A program made the position numbers and the translations under genes. Below the pieces are notes generated by a model that was given only the letters and a program-made list of their open reading frames with translations, was not told the origin of the DNA and did not search any database. Below are positions 7,707 to 16,500 of a DNA stretch of 28,148 bases, in pieces. The stretch is from Porticoccaceae bacterium (GTDB lineage: Bacteria; Pseudomonadota; Gammaproteobacteria; Pseudomonadales; Porticoccaceae): the NCBI GenBank assembly GCA_023255165.1, contig JALRJD010000115.1, positions 1 through 28,148 on the forward strand. Direction: 5' to 3'. Position 1 is the stretch's first letter. Each line of letters starts with the position of its first letter.

Positions 7707-8678
7707 CTAGCGGGTTCGCTGATCCAGTTTTGCTCGCACAGCATTGATCAGGCGCTCGCCGATTTGGGTGTTCTCGGCGGCATCGATTTCGCGGATGCAG
7801 GTCGGGCTGGTAACATTTATCTCGGTGAGATAGTCGCCAATAATATCGAGACCGACAAACACCAGGCCGCGCTCTTTCAGGGTTGGAGCGACCTGTTGTG
7901 CAATCCACATATCGCGTTCGCTGACGGGCTGAACCACACCGCGTCCCCCGGCGGCCAGGTTGCCGCGAAAATCGTTGCCCGTCGGGAGTCGCGCCAGGCA
8001 GTGGGGAATTACCTCGCCATCCACCACCAGAATACGTTTGTCACCCTGAGTGATTTCGGGCAGATATTTCTGCGCCATAATCGTTTGCCGACCATATTGG
8101 GTGAGTGTTTCCAAAATAACATTCAGATTTTGATCGCCTGCGGTAACGCGGAAAATGGATGTGCCGCCCATGCCATCCAGAGGCTTGTAAACAACATCTT
8201 TATGTTCATCAAGAAAGGCTTTGAGTCGTTGCTGATCCCGGCTGACCAGCAGCGGGGGCGTGCACTGGGGGAACTGCGTGGCAAAAACCTTTTCATTGCA
8301 GTCGCGCAGGCTTTGTGGCTTGTTAATCACCAGTGAGCCGCGCTGTTCAGCCGCTTCAAGAATGTAGGTTGAATAGATAAATTCGCCGTCAAACGGCGGG
8401 TCCTTGCGCATCAGCAGAACATCCATCTCTTCGAGAGCGATAACTTTACTCTCGCCCAACTCAAACCATTTGTCGGCATTATTAAAAACCCGCAGTGGTC
8501 GCAGCTGCGCCTTGGGCGCGCCGTTTTCCAGAAACAGGTCGTGCTGTTCCATGTAAAACAGTTCAAACCCCTGACCCTGTGCGGCCAGCAGGATGGCGAG
8601 CGTGGAATCTTTTTTAAATGAAATGGATTGGATCGGGTCCATGATAACCCCGAGAGTAGTGCTCCTGACCGTGCCCAT
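7707..8678 (-). CDS. gshB: Glutathione synthetase
   Basis: This ATP-grasp enzyme joins gamma-glutamylcysteine and glycine to make glutathione in the cytoplasm. VIMDPIQSISFKKDSTLAIL is the N-terminal signature. MRKDPPFDGEFIYSTYILE, VYKPLDGMGGTSIFRV (the ATP-grasp glycine loop), GDKRILVVDGEVIPHCLAR, GNLAAGGRG and VGLDIIGDYLTEINVTSPT follow in order. The 323-aa length is usual. The ATG at 8678 has TTAAGG about 10 bases upstream; an internal ATG at residue 13 is less likely. It heads the gshB-tonB-yqgE-ruvX operon and is divergent from pilG, as in Pseudomonas. Confidence 0.97.
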   Translation of the reverse strand: MGTVRSTTLGVIMDPIQSISFKKDSTLAILLAAQGQGFELFYMEQHDLFLENGAPKAQLRPLRVFNNADKWFELGESKVIALEEMDVLLMRKDPPFDGEFIYSTYILEAAEQRGSLVINKPQSLRDCNEKVFATQFPQCTPPLLVSRDQQRLKAFLDEHKDVVYKPLDGMGGTSIFRVTAGDQNLNVILETLTQYGRQTIMAQKYLPEITQGDKRILVVDGEVIPHCLARLPTGNDFRGNLAAGGRGVVQPVSERDMWIAQQVAPTLKERGLVFVGLDIIGDYLTEINVTSPTCIREIDAAENTQIGERLINAVRAKLDQRTR

Positions 8679-8769
8679 AAAATGACAACCTTAAGCTGAG
8701 ATTTGCGCTATAACTAATTGTGGCAACTGAGGTGCTGATGCCTCGGAAAAATTCTGTGACCTGTAAATC

Positions 8770-8787
8770 AAATTTGTTAACAAATTT
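8770..8787. promoter_or_regulatory. 18-bp perfect palindrome, candidate operator between gshB and pilG
   Basis: AAATTTGTTAACAAATTT is a perfect 18-bp palindrome centred on GTTAAC, in the 210-base divergent spacer. It lies about 90 bases upstream of the gshB start and about 100 bases upstream of pilG. An AT-rich block with TATAT (about 8801-8809) lies just downstream on the pilG side and could hold a -10 element. The symmetry suggests a binding site for a dimeric regulator; which one is unknown. Confidence 0.5.
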
Positions 8788-8831
8788 AGAGGCTTGTGGA
8801 TTATATATTACAAGTGTGTTTAAAATTCCAT

Positions 8832-8859
8832 TACTTGAGTGACGCCGGCAATACTTGAG
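8832..8859. repeat. Direct repeat TACTTGAG upstream of pilG
   Basis: TACTTGAG occurs at 8832-8839 and 8852-8859, exactly 20 bases apart, about two helical turns. Both copies lie within 60 bases of the pilG start. The spacing fits a same-face protein-binding site, or part of the 5' leader. Two short copies could be chance. Confidence 0.35.
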
Positions 8860-8888
8860 GCGTTAAGTGGTTTTACGGTGGTGAAAAT

Positions 8889-9266
8889 ATGGATGTTCAG
8901 GGCCTCAAGGTTCTTGTCGTAGATGACAGCAACACAATAAGACGCACAGCCGAAACATTGCTGGCAAAAGCCGGTTGTCAGGTTTCCACCGCGTCGGACG
9001 GTTTCGACTCTCTGTCGAAGATCGTCGATCTCAGACCAGATGTTATCTTCGTCGATATCATGATGCCGCGTCTCGACGGCTACCAGACCTGCGCACTTAT
9101 CAAAAACAATCCCGAATACAAATCCATCCCGGTCATTATGTTGTCCAGCAAAGACGGTCTTTTTGACAAGGCCAAAGGTCGTATTGTCGGCGCCGATGAC
9201 TATCTGACCAAACCCTTTGGTCGGGCCGAGCTACTCGATGTTTTGGAAAAGCACACTCACAACTAG
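8889..9266 (+). CDS. pilG: Type IV pilus response regulator PilG
   Basis: This is a single-domain CheY-like receiver of the Chp pathway. In Pseudomonas, PilG promotes pilus extension and cAMP signalling. The acidic pocket is V-V-D-D at residues 11-13, the phospho-acceptor is D56 in IFVDIMMPRLDG, the switch serines are in IMLSSKD, and the conserved lysine is K108 in LTKPFG. The 125-aa length is a bare receiver with no output domain. It is the first gene of the pilG-chpC operon, divergent from gshB. PilG has the MMPRLDG form and PilH the VMPGLNG form, which matches their order in other Chp clusters. Confidence 0.95.
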   Translation: MDVQGLKVLVVDDSNTIRRTAETLLAKAGCQVSTASDGFDSLSKIVDLRPDVIFVDIMMPRLDGYQTCALIKNNPEYKSIPVIMLSSKDGLFDKAKGRIVGADDYLTKPFGRAELLDVLEKHTHN

Positions 9267-9275
9267 TAAACAGGG

Positions 9276-9329
9276 CTTTTATTAAGCGCTATTAACAAGA
9301 GCTATCAACAAGGACTATCAACCAAAGGA
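9276..9329. repeat. 13-bp tandem repeat upstream of pilH
   Basis: Four consecutive units are CTTTTATTAAGCG (9276-9288), CTATTAACAAGAG (9289-9301), CTATCAACAAGGA (9302-9314) and CTATCAACCAAAGGA (9315-9329, with a 2-base insertion). Units 2 and 3 match at 10 of 13, and units 3 and 4 match completely apart from the insertion. The repeat fills most of the pilG-pilH spacer and ends just before the pilH Shine-Dalgarno. Units 3 and 4 themselves end in AAGGA, a Shine-Dalgarno-like string. Confidence 0.75.
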
Positions 9330-9346
9330 TTAGGAGGTTTGAAGAA

Positions 9347-9709
9347 ATGGCAAAAGTATTGATTGTGGATGACTCCCCCACGGAAACTTACAAGTTGGTC
9401 AATATTCTTGAACGAAACGGATTTTCGGTGCTCTCTGCGGACTCCGGCGAGCAGGGCGTTGATCTGGCCCGCGACGAGCAGCCGGATGTCATTCTTATGG
9501 ATATTGTAATGCCGGGCCTGAACGGCTTCCAGGCAACCCGGCAGCTCAGTCGGGGCAATGAAACCAAACATATTCCGGTGATTATTGTCACCGCCAAAAA
9601 CCAGCAGGCCGATCAGGTCTGGGGTGAACGTCAGGGTGCCAAGGCCTATTTGGTCAAGCCTATCGACGAGAGGCAGTTGGTTTCGGCGATTACCTCTGTT
9701 CTGAATTAG
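9347..9709 (+). CDS. pilH: Type IV pilus response regulator PilH
   Basis: This is the second CheY-like receiver of the Chp system. In Pseudomonas, PilH favours retraction or acts as a phosphate sink opposing PilG. The acidic pair is in VLIVDDSPTE, the phospho-acceptor is D52 in ILMDIVMPGLNG, IIVTAKNQQAD holds the switch threonine, and LVKPID the conserved lysine. The motif AKNQQADQVWGERQGAK is typical of PilH. The protein has 120 aa. AGGAGG lies upstream of the ATG. The spacer from pilG is filled by 13-bp repeats; pilI begins 3 bases after the stop. Confidence 0.95.
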   Translation: MAKVLIVDDSPTETYKLVNILERNGFSVLSADSGEQGVDLARDEQPDVILMDIVMPGLNGFQATRQLSRGNETKHIPVIIVTAKNQQADQVWGERQGAKAYLVKPIDERQLVSAITSVLN

Positions 9710-9711
9710 GC

Positions 9712-10254
9712 GTGCCGGCCGTGGCCAAAGTGGACAAGCTGTTTGCACTCATTAGCGGAGTAGCCAGTCGATTCAGTCAATCGGCCTACGGGCTTCCCGC
9801 GCAAAAGCAAATTGTTGAGACTCGCAAACTGATCAGTTTCAGATTACTGGATCAAGACTATCTGGTACCGCTGAGTGAAGTGAATGAAATTCTTGAGCTG
9901 CCCGAGTGCACAAAACTGCCGCGGGTGAAACCCTGGGTCACCGGTCTGGCCAATGTTCGCGGGCGACTGTTGCCGATTATCAATTTTGCCGCATTTCTCG
10001 GTGGCAACTTGACCAGTGCGCTGCGCGATCGACGCGTTTTGGTGCTGGATATTAACAACGTCTACGTCGGGGTTATTGTCGATGCGGTGCAGGGTATTAA
10101 GTCACTGCCGGTCGACCTTCACCAGGCCTCTCCGGGCGAGGGCCCAATGGCCGGTTTTACCGATGGCAGTTTTATCGGCGAGGGGCAGACATTACCGCTT
10201 TTTTGCGCGCGCAAGCTGATTGAAAACGATCAATTTATGCATGTGGCCATCTAG
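9712..10254 (+). CDS. pilI: CheW-like coupling protein PilI
   Basis: This is a CheW-type scaffold linking the receptor PilJ to the kinase ChpA at the membrane. The CheW domain fills about residues 40-175: FRLLDQDYLVPLSEVNEIL, CTKLPRVKPWVTGLANVRGR, LLPIINFAAFLGG and VLVLDINNVYVGVIVDAVQG. The 180-aa length is like the Pseudomonas protein. The GTG at 9712 follows the pilH stop directly. GTG at 9721, about 10 bases after TTAGG, is an equally good start. Tight packing between pilH and pilJ supports cotranscription. Confidence 0.93.
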   Translation: MPAVAKVDKLFALISGVASRFSQSAYGLPAQKQIVETRKLISFRLLDQDYLVPLSEVNEILELPECTKLPRVKPWVTGLANVRGRLLPIINFAAFLGGNLTSALRDRRVLVLDINNVYVGVIVDAVQGIKSLPVDLHQASPGEGPMAGFTDGSFIGEGQTLPLFCARKLIENDQFMHVAI

Positions 10255-10282
10255 CACGCCGACCGGTAAAGAGGATTATTCA

Positions 10283-10294
10283 GCTTCGCGAAGC
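10283..10294. repeat. 12-bp palindrome in the pilI-pilJ spacer
   Basis: GCTTCGCGAAGC is a perfect palindrome and could form a small RNA hairpin between pilI and pilJ, about 30 bases before the pilJ start. No T-run follows, so it is not a terminator. It could affect local mRNA processing or stability; this is a guess. Confidence 0.3.
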
Positions 10295-10326
10295 AACCGT
10301 AACATCGAACAAACATGGAGGAACAT

Positions 10327-12675
10327 ATGAGTAAAGCAACGGGCAAAGGATCGCGCTTCCGCAGTTTGATTATGGCGCTGGGAATTCTGTGTATGGCAGT
10401 TGCTGTATACAGTGTTATCGAGGTCAACCGACAGGCGAAAAATGACCAGACCAATATCCAGAGCATTGTTAACCTGCGGGTTAAAGCGCTGGGTATTACC
10501 AAGCTGGCGGACGATGCCAGTGCTGCCACCGAAGAGGCCTTTGATGCACTCAAGGATTTGACTGCGAATATGGATTCGCTGTGGGGAAACCTTCAACAGC
10601 GGCTCTATGATCAGGGTGAAGTTCCCCGCGGTCAGATCAAAACAGTCGCCAGCAGTTGGCAAAAAGTACGCACCGAACTCAAGCAGTTGGTCGACAGCCG
10701 TGAGACGGTGATGTTTGTATCAACGGTCGCCAGTGAATTGAACGCCAAACTGCCAAGGTTGCAGGATGATTCAAGTCATGTTGTTGATTCGCTGATTGCG
10801 CAGTCCGCACCAGCCGGACAGATTGCGATCGCCCAGGAACAGCTGTGGTTGATCGAGCGCATTGGTCGCAATATCGACAAGATGATCCTTGGTAGCGGCG
10901 ATGCCAACGTGGCGGCTGACCAGTTTAAAGGTGACTCCAATGTCTTCCGCGACACTCTCGACTCGATGAAGAACGGAAACTTTATTCTTGGCATTACCAA
11001 AGTCACCAACCGGGAAGCGCTCGCCAGCATCAAGCAGATCGAGGAATCATTTGATGTGGTAGCCAATGATATCGATCGTATTTACAACTCTACCAACGAC
11101 CTCTCAATTGCCCGCAGCTCGGCGGTAGCGCTGCTGGCGGATGTTCCCGAGTTGCTGACCCAGCTCGATGGTTTGGATAGCACCGTGGCGAGTCTGGCGG
11201 GCTCGGAACAGCGGATCTTCAATGATCGAACATCGCTCTCGGCACTGGCCGCTTTTTTCAGCCTACTGGTTATCCTCGGGTTGATTAACTATCGGATAAC
11301 ACGTCGCAATCTGGTTGAGTCAGAGAAAATCAAAGACAAAAATCAGCAGGCGATTCTGCAGCTGCTGGACGATATTTCCGATCTTGCGGATGGTGATCTC
11401 ACGGTGGAAGCGACGGTGACGGAAGACTTTACCGGTACCATCGCCGACTCGATCAATTTTGCAATTGGCGAACTAAGAAGTCTGGTGGAACACGTTGCGG
11501 TTTCCTCGGCCAAGGTTGCCGGTTCCGCCGATGCCACCCGGACAACCTCGTTACAGCTTGCTGAAAGTGCCGAGCATCAGGCTCAGGAAATAGCCGGTGT
11601 GTCGGCCGCGATCAATGAAATGGCGATTACTATCGATCAGGTCTCCTCCAACTCGGCTGAGTCGGCGGCGGTTGCGGAGCGTTCGGTGTCGATTGCCAAG
11701 AATGGTTCCCAGGTTGTGCGCAATACCATCGAGGGTATGGACACAATCCGTGAGCAGATTCAGGACACGTCAAAACGTATCAAGCGACTCGGCGAAAGCT
11801 CCCAGGAAATTGGCGATATCGTATCGCTGATCAACGAGATTGCCGAACAGACCAATATCCTCGCCCTTAACGCGGCAATTCAGGCGGCCATGGCCGGTGA
11901 AGCGGGCCGCGGATTTGCCGTGGTAGCGGACGAGGTGCAGCGACTTGCAGAGCGTTCAGCGACAGCGACCAAACAGATTGCCGGACTGGTCAAGACGATT
12001 CAGACCGACACCAACGAGGCGGTGAGCTCAATGGAGCAGACCACCGCTGAGGTGGTGAAAGGGGCCGAGCTGGCACACAGTGCCGGTATCGCGCTGGAAG
12101 AGATCGAAAATGTATCGACCAACCTCGCAGAGTTAATTCAGGATATTTCTGAAGCGGCACGGCACCAGGCCACCACATCCGCGCATATTTCCAACACCAT
12201 GAATGTGATTCAGGAAATTACCTCGCAAACACTGTCGGGAACCAACGATACCGCGACATCCATTGGAGAGCTGGCCGATATGGCGGTGGAGATGAAGCAC
12301 TCGGTGAGTGGCTTTATTCTGCCTGGCTCACGACGTGGTGAAGGCGCCACTGACAGTGATAGTTCAACCCTTGATGGCGAGCCCAATCAAGAAATCGATC
12401 CGGATCAGCTTGATGATGACCAACTCGGCGCGATGTTTGCGGTGGCCACTGATACGGAGATTGACGAGGAAGAGACGGCGTTTGCGGAAGAAGCCGATCA
12501 GGATGCGGATGACGAAATGTTCGATCTTGATTTCGATAGCGACCAGCAAACAGACCGCGAAACAAGTCACTATCTCAAGGTCGATATTGACGACGAGGAT
12601 GAGCTTGTGCATCTCGAAGAGTTTGAGGCGGAAATCGAGGCCATGCTGACGGATGGCGGTGATAAAAAGCGCTAG
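10327..12675 (+). CDS. pilJ: Type IV pilus methyl-accepting chemoreceptor PilJ
   Basis: This is the membrane receptor of the Chp system. Membrane segments lie at about residues 11-32 (SLIMALGILCMAVAVYSVI) and 303-325 (LSALAAFFSLLVILGLINY), enclosing a periplasmic PilJ-type region. A HAMP-like segment (LLDDISDLADGDLTVEA) follows. The cytoplasmic signalling tip at about 494-543 contains EQTNILALNAAIQAAMAGEA, then GRGFAVVADEVQRLAERS. The ATG at 10327 is chosen because GGAGGA sits 5 bases before it; an ATG at 10315 overlaps that site. At 782 aa it is about 100 residues longer than P. aeruginosa PilJ (about 680). The excess is an acidic tail after residue 666. Confidence 0.95.
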   Translation: MSKATGKGSRFRSLIMALGILCMAVAVYSVIEVNRQAKNDQTNIQSIVNLRVKALGITKLADDASAATEEAFDALKDLTANMDSLWGNLQQRLYDQGEVPRGQIKTVASSWQKVRTELKQLVDSRETVMFVSTVASELNAKLPRLQDDSSHVVDSLIAQSAPAGQIAIAQEQLWLIERIGRNIDKMILGSGDANVAADQFKGDSNVFRDTLDSMKNGNFILGITKVTNREALASIKQIEESFDVVANDIDRIYNSTNDLSIARSSAVALLADVPELLTQLDGLDSTVASLAGSEQRIFNDRTSLSALAAFFSLLVILGLINYRITRRNLVESEKIKDKNQQAILQLLDDISDLADGDLTVEATVTEDFTGTIADSINFAIGELRSLVEHVAVSSAKVAGSADATRTTSLQLAESAEHQAQEIAGVSAAINEMAITIDQVSSNSAESAAVAERSVSIAKNGSQVVRNTIEGMDTIREQIQDTSKRIKRLGESSQEIGDIVSLINEIAEQTNILALNAAIQAAMAGEAGRGFAVVADEVQRLAERSATATKQIAGLVKTIQTDTNEAVSSMEQTTAEVVKGAELAHSAGIALEEIENVSTNLAELIQDISEAARHQATTSAHISNTMNVIQEITSQTLSGTNDTATSIGELADMAVEMKHSVSGFILPGSRRGEGATDSDSSTLDGEPNQEIDPDQLDDDQLGAMFAVATDTEIDEEETAFAEEADQDADDEMFDLDFDSDQQTDRETSHYLKVDIDDEDELVHLEEFEAEIEAMLTDGGDKKR

Positions 12676-12700
12676 ATAGTCGACTTACAAGGGCTTATCG

Positions 12701-13585
12701 GTGGCCAATCAGGTAGAGAGACAAATTCTTCAGCGCAGCGATTTTGGATATTTCGATATTTGGAAAACGGCGATTGAAGAACGTACAGGCGTGCAGATCA
12801 CCCCTGACCGCGAGCGCGCTCTGTCGTTATTGTTAAATCGCCGAATGACCGAAGTCGGCTGCCTGGATATCGACGACTATATGAATGAAGCGCTGGACGT
12901 TATCAGGGGCGCCAAGGAATGGAGTGATCTGGTCGATAGCCTGCTGGTAAAAGAGACCAGTTTTTTTCGCCACCGACCATCATTTGAATTTGTTTCGCAG
13001 TGGGTTAAGCAAACTGTAAGCAGTAAACATTTTGTTGGGCCGCTGTGGGTTTGGAGCCTCGGCTGTTCGTCGGGGGAAGAAGCATACTCACTGGCAATAA
13101 CCATTGAGCGGGCGATGTTGGAAGTGGGACGCAAGCCCCGTTTTGGTGTGATTGGCACGGACATAAGCCGCGACGCGATCTTTCATGCGCGCCGCGGAAT
13201 TTACCGCAAGAGCAAAATGGCTGCAGTTGATGAAGCCACATGTGGTGAATATTTTACTCAGGTAGGTAAGCAGCTGTGGCGAGTAAACGCTGATTTGCGC
13301 CGCCGGGTCTGCTTTCTGACAAGCAATATACTGACAGATAAATCGCCACTGATAAGGCGGAAACTGCATCTTATTTACTGTCAGAATATGTTGGTTTACT
13401 TTCGTCGCTGGAAGCGCCGTGAACTGGTAAATCAATTGACCGAGCATCTGGATAGTAACGGTTGTCTGATGTTGGGTTTGGGGGAGCTGAACAACTGGAA
13501 TCCGCACGGATTTACACGTGTCGCAGCGCGCAGTGTTCAGGCTTACAGCAGGGTTAAAAATATTGAACAGGGAGAAGCTCAATGA
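12701..13585 (+). CDS. pilK: CheR-type methyltransferase PilK
   Basis: This SAM-dependent methyltransferase is expected to methylate glutamates on PilJ, giving adaptation. SSLVKETSFFRHR-like text (LLVKETSFFRHRPSFEF) is the CheR N-terminal core. WSLGCSSGEEAYSLAITIE is the SAM-binding motif, VIGTDISRDAIFHARRGIY the next, and LIYCQNMLVYFRRWKRRELV the CheR C-terminal signature (usually RNVLIYF; here QNMLVYF). The 294-aa length fits. The GTG at 12701 is preceded by AAGGG. Its TGA overlaps the chpA ATG by four bases (ATGA), so the two are translationally coupled. Confidence 0.93.
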   Translation: MANQVERQILQRSDFGYFDIWKTAIEERTGVQITPDRERALSLLLNRRMTEVGCLDIDDYMNEALDVIRGAKEWSDLVDSLLVKETSFFRHRPSFEFVSQWVKQTVSSKHFVGPLWVWSLGCSSGEEAYSLAITIERAMLEVGRKPRFGVIGTDISRDAIFHARRGIYRKSKMAAVDEATCGEYFTQVGKQLWRVNADLRRRVCFLTSNILTDKSPLIRRKLHLIYCQNMLVYFRRWKRRELVNQLTEHLDSNGCLMLGLGELNNWNPHGFTRVAARSVQAYSRVKNIEQGEAQ

Positions 13586-16500
13586 GCGACGTTCAAGTGA
13601 AAAGCATCAAGACATTTACCGGGTTGGAGTGGCTGGTAGGTGAGATAGAGAACAGCTTAAATGCTGCCTTTAACGAACTCGAAACCTTTACCCAAAACAC
13701 CGGCGACGAGACCAAAATACGCTTTTGCATTGGCCATCTGCATCAGATTAATGGCCCATTCAAAATACTTGAATGCGAGGGCTGTATTTTACTGGTCGAA
13801 GAAATGGAAGCGCTGACGCAGGCCATTATCGATAAAAAGGTTTCCAATATAAATGAAGCCTGTGAAATTCTGGTTCAGGCAATCGTCAAACTACCTATCT
13901 ACCTGCGGCAGCTGCTGTCGACTCGCGAAGACCGGCCCGAGACACTGATCCGTCTGCTCAATGATTTGCGCGCTGCCCAGGGCCAGGCACTGGTGTCGGA
14001 AGGTATTTTGTTTGCGCCGGATTTATCAGCCTTTGAGCACGCCGCGGAAAACCGGATCAAGGTTGACGCCAATCCGGCGACTGCAGACTTGATCAAGCGT
14101 CTGCGACAGGTGTACCAGTTATCGCTTATCAAAGTGATCAAGCAGCAGGACCAGGCAGCCAATTTTGCCAACCTGAAAAAAGTGCTGCAGCGCATGGGCG
14201 AAATTTCCAAAGGCAGTTGGCAGGAAAAACTGTGGCATATAGCCGGTCAGGCTCTCAGCCTCACGGCAGCCGGAGAAATCGGCTTTAGCATTGCGCTGAA
14301 AAAACTCTTTCGAGCACTCGACAGTCAACTCAAAAATCAGGCCAATGATATCGCGTCGGGAGAGCCCGGTACTCCGGATATCGGCCTGTTAAAAAACCTT
14401 CTTTATTACCTCACCACCACCAAGCCCGGCACTGAGCCACTGCAAAGCATCTGGCGTGAATACAAACTTGCCGATGCATTTCCTTCCGGAACAGTCGATC
14501 CCGACCATGGCCGTCTGATACCACAGTACGATTCGCTGGTTGTGCGCTCGCTTGTCGCGGCAATTCAGGGTGAGTTGGCCACTGTGCGTTCGGCGCTGGA
14601 GAGGTTTTCTCTGGAAGGCGGGCTGTCGGCCGACGAGGTTCGCGAGTCGTTGCCAATTGTGGCCAATATGGCCGACTCTCTGGCTCTTGTCGGGCAGGGG
14701 AAGTTGCGCGATGCCGCCAGTCGGCTGGACAAAAAGCTGCGGGCAATATTTTCTGTTGAAGGTTCCTCGCCCACCACGGGCTTTGGAATCAATGATCATG
14801 CTGTTGCTGAAGCGGTGCAGGATCTGGCAGAAATTGAGCTGGCTCTAAATACCTGGGCGGCGAGCCCGGACAAATTTTCCGGAACAGTCGATCTCGATAG
14901 GCAGCAGAATCAGTTTGAATTCGACAGCGCAAGCCAGGCGCTGCTGGCCGAATCACGAACCGGCATTGAGCGCATTAAAGAAGCGGTTGTCGGCTTTATC
15001 AATTCCCATTGGGATATGCAGCTACTCACCCAGGTGCCGGGAATGTTCAAGGAATTGCAAGGAGCACTGCGCATTATCGGTTTGACGCGAGCGGCCTCGG
15101 TTGTGGCGGGTTGTGCCGAATATGTTGAAAATATGATCGCCGAGGAGCAGCAGGTCGAGTGGCGTGCGCTGGATACCTTTGCCGACGCGATCACGATTAT
15201 TGAATATTATCTCGAGCAGTTTCATATCGACACTGGTGCCCAGCAAGAGGATGTTCTGAAAGCGGCGGAGGAGAGTATTTATGCACTGCTGCACGGAGCG
15301 GATGCCTTGCACTCAACACCCCCGCTCGAAGCGCAAGATGATCAGTTGCGTGCGGAGCCGGAAGAGATTATCGAAGAGCTGGTATCGTTGGAGCAACAGC
15401 AGGAGTCTGTGGCGCCTACTGAAACTGCTGGGCCCGAGCAGGAAACCGCGGAGCGCAGCGCTGAAGTGATACCGATCAGCGATCCTTCGGCGCAGCGGGA
15501 AATGCCAAAAGCCGATGCCGAGGAGTTTGTCGACGACGAAATTATTGAAATCTTTGTCGAGGAAGCCGACGAAGTTCTTGAAGCATTGACCGGGTTACTG
15601 CCCGAGTGGAGAAACCAGCTTCAGGATAAAGAGTTGCTCGCCGTTGCGCGGCGCTCCTTTCACACCCTCAAAGGAAGCGGGCGCATGGTCGGCGCAGCCA
15701 ATATTGGCGAACTCGCCTGGTCAGTTGAGGATATGTTTAATCATGTGATCGATGGCCGCGTAAGTTGCAGTGAGTTGATGGTCGATCTCTCTGAGCGCGC
15801 AATCGCATCACTTGCAGTCATGATCGCGGATTTTTCCGGACGTCAGCCAATTGAGGATTCCGAACAGGCCACGGCTGTTGCCACGGCCATTATTGGGACT
15901 GCCGGGCGTCTTGCCAGCGGCGAAGTTCTCGACCAACTGCCCGCCGAGCTGGTCGGACAGGTTGCAGGCCCCGACGAGCTTGCGGGCAAAATTGACGAGG
16001 AGGATGAAGAGGAGAGAGAACAGCAGACTGAAGAGCAGAGCCCGCCAGAGGTATTGGAGGCGGCAGCAGAAGATGAAGCGCAAGCGGCGTCAGCCGCAGA
16101 AAAGATCGCAGAGTCGGATGCCCAGCCTGATGATGTCGATCTGCCCGCTGAGAAAATTGACCAGGTTCAACAAGATGGCCAGGATAACGCTGAAGGCCAG
16201 GAAGATCATGAGGCAATACTGCTGGAGATCTTTGTCACCGAAGCTCAGAGCCACCTGAAAACCATCGACGAATTTGTCTGCAAGACACGCAGCGCCGCAC
16301 CGCTCTACAAAACGCCCCCGCTGGCTCTGCAGCGCGCCTTGCACACGCTGAAAGGCACCGCGGAAATGGCGGACTTTTCACAGTTGAGTCGGCTGGTCGC
16401 ACCGCTCGAAGAGTTTATCAAGGAGCTGCACCATCACCATATTTGTGTCGACGATGATATTGTCGACCTGGTTGCGGACGCTACCCGTTTCTTCCGCGCC

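Noticed and set aside
8679..8888. A small RNA or gene in the gshB-pilG spacer
   Set aside because: No good open frame and no terminator; only the palindrome, an AT-rich promoter-like block and the short direct repeat are supported.
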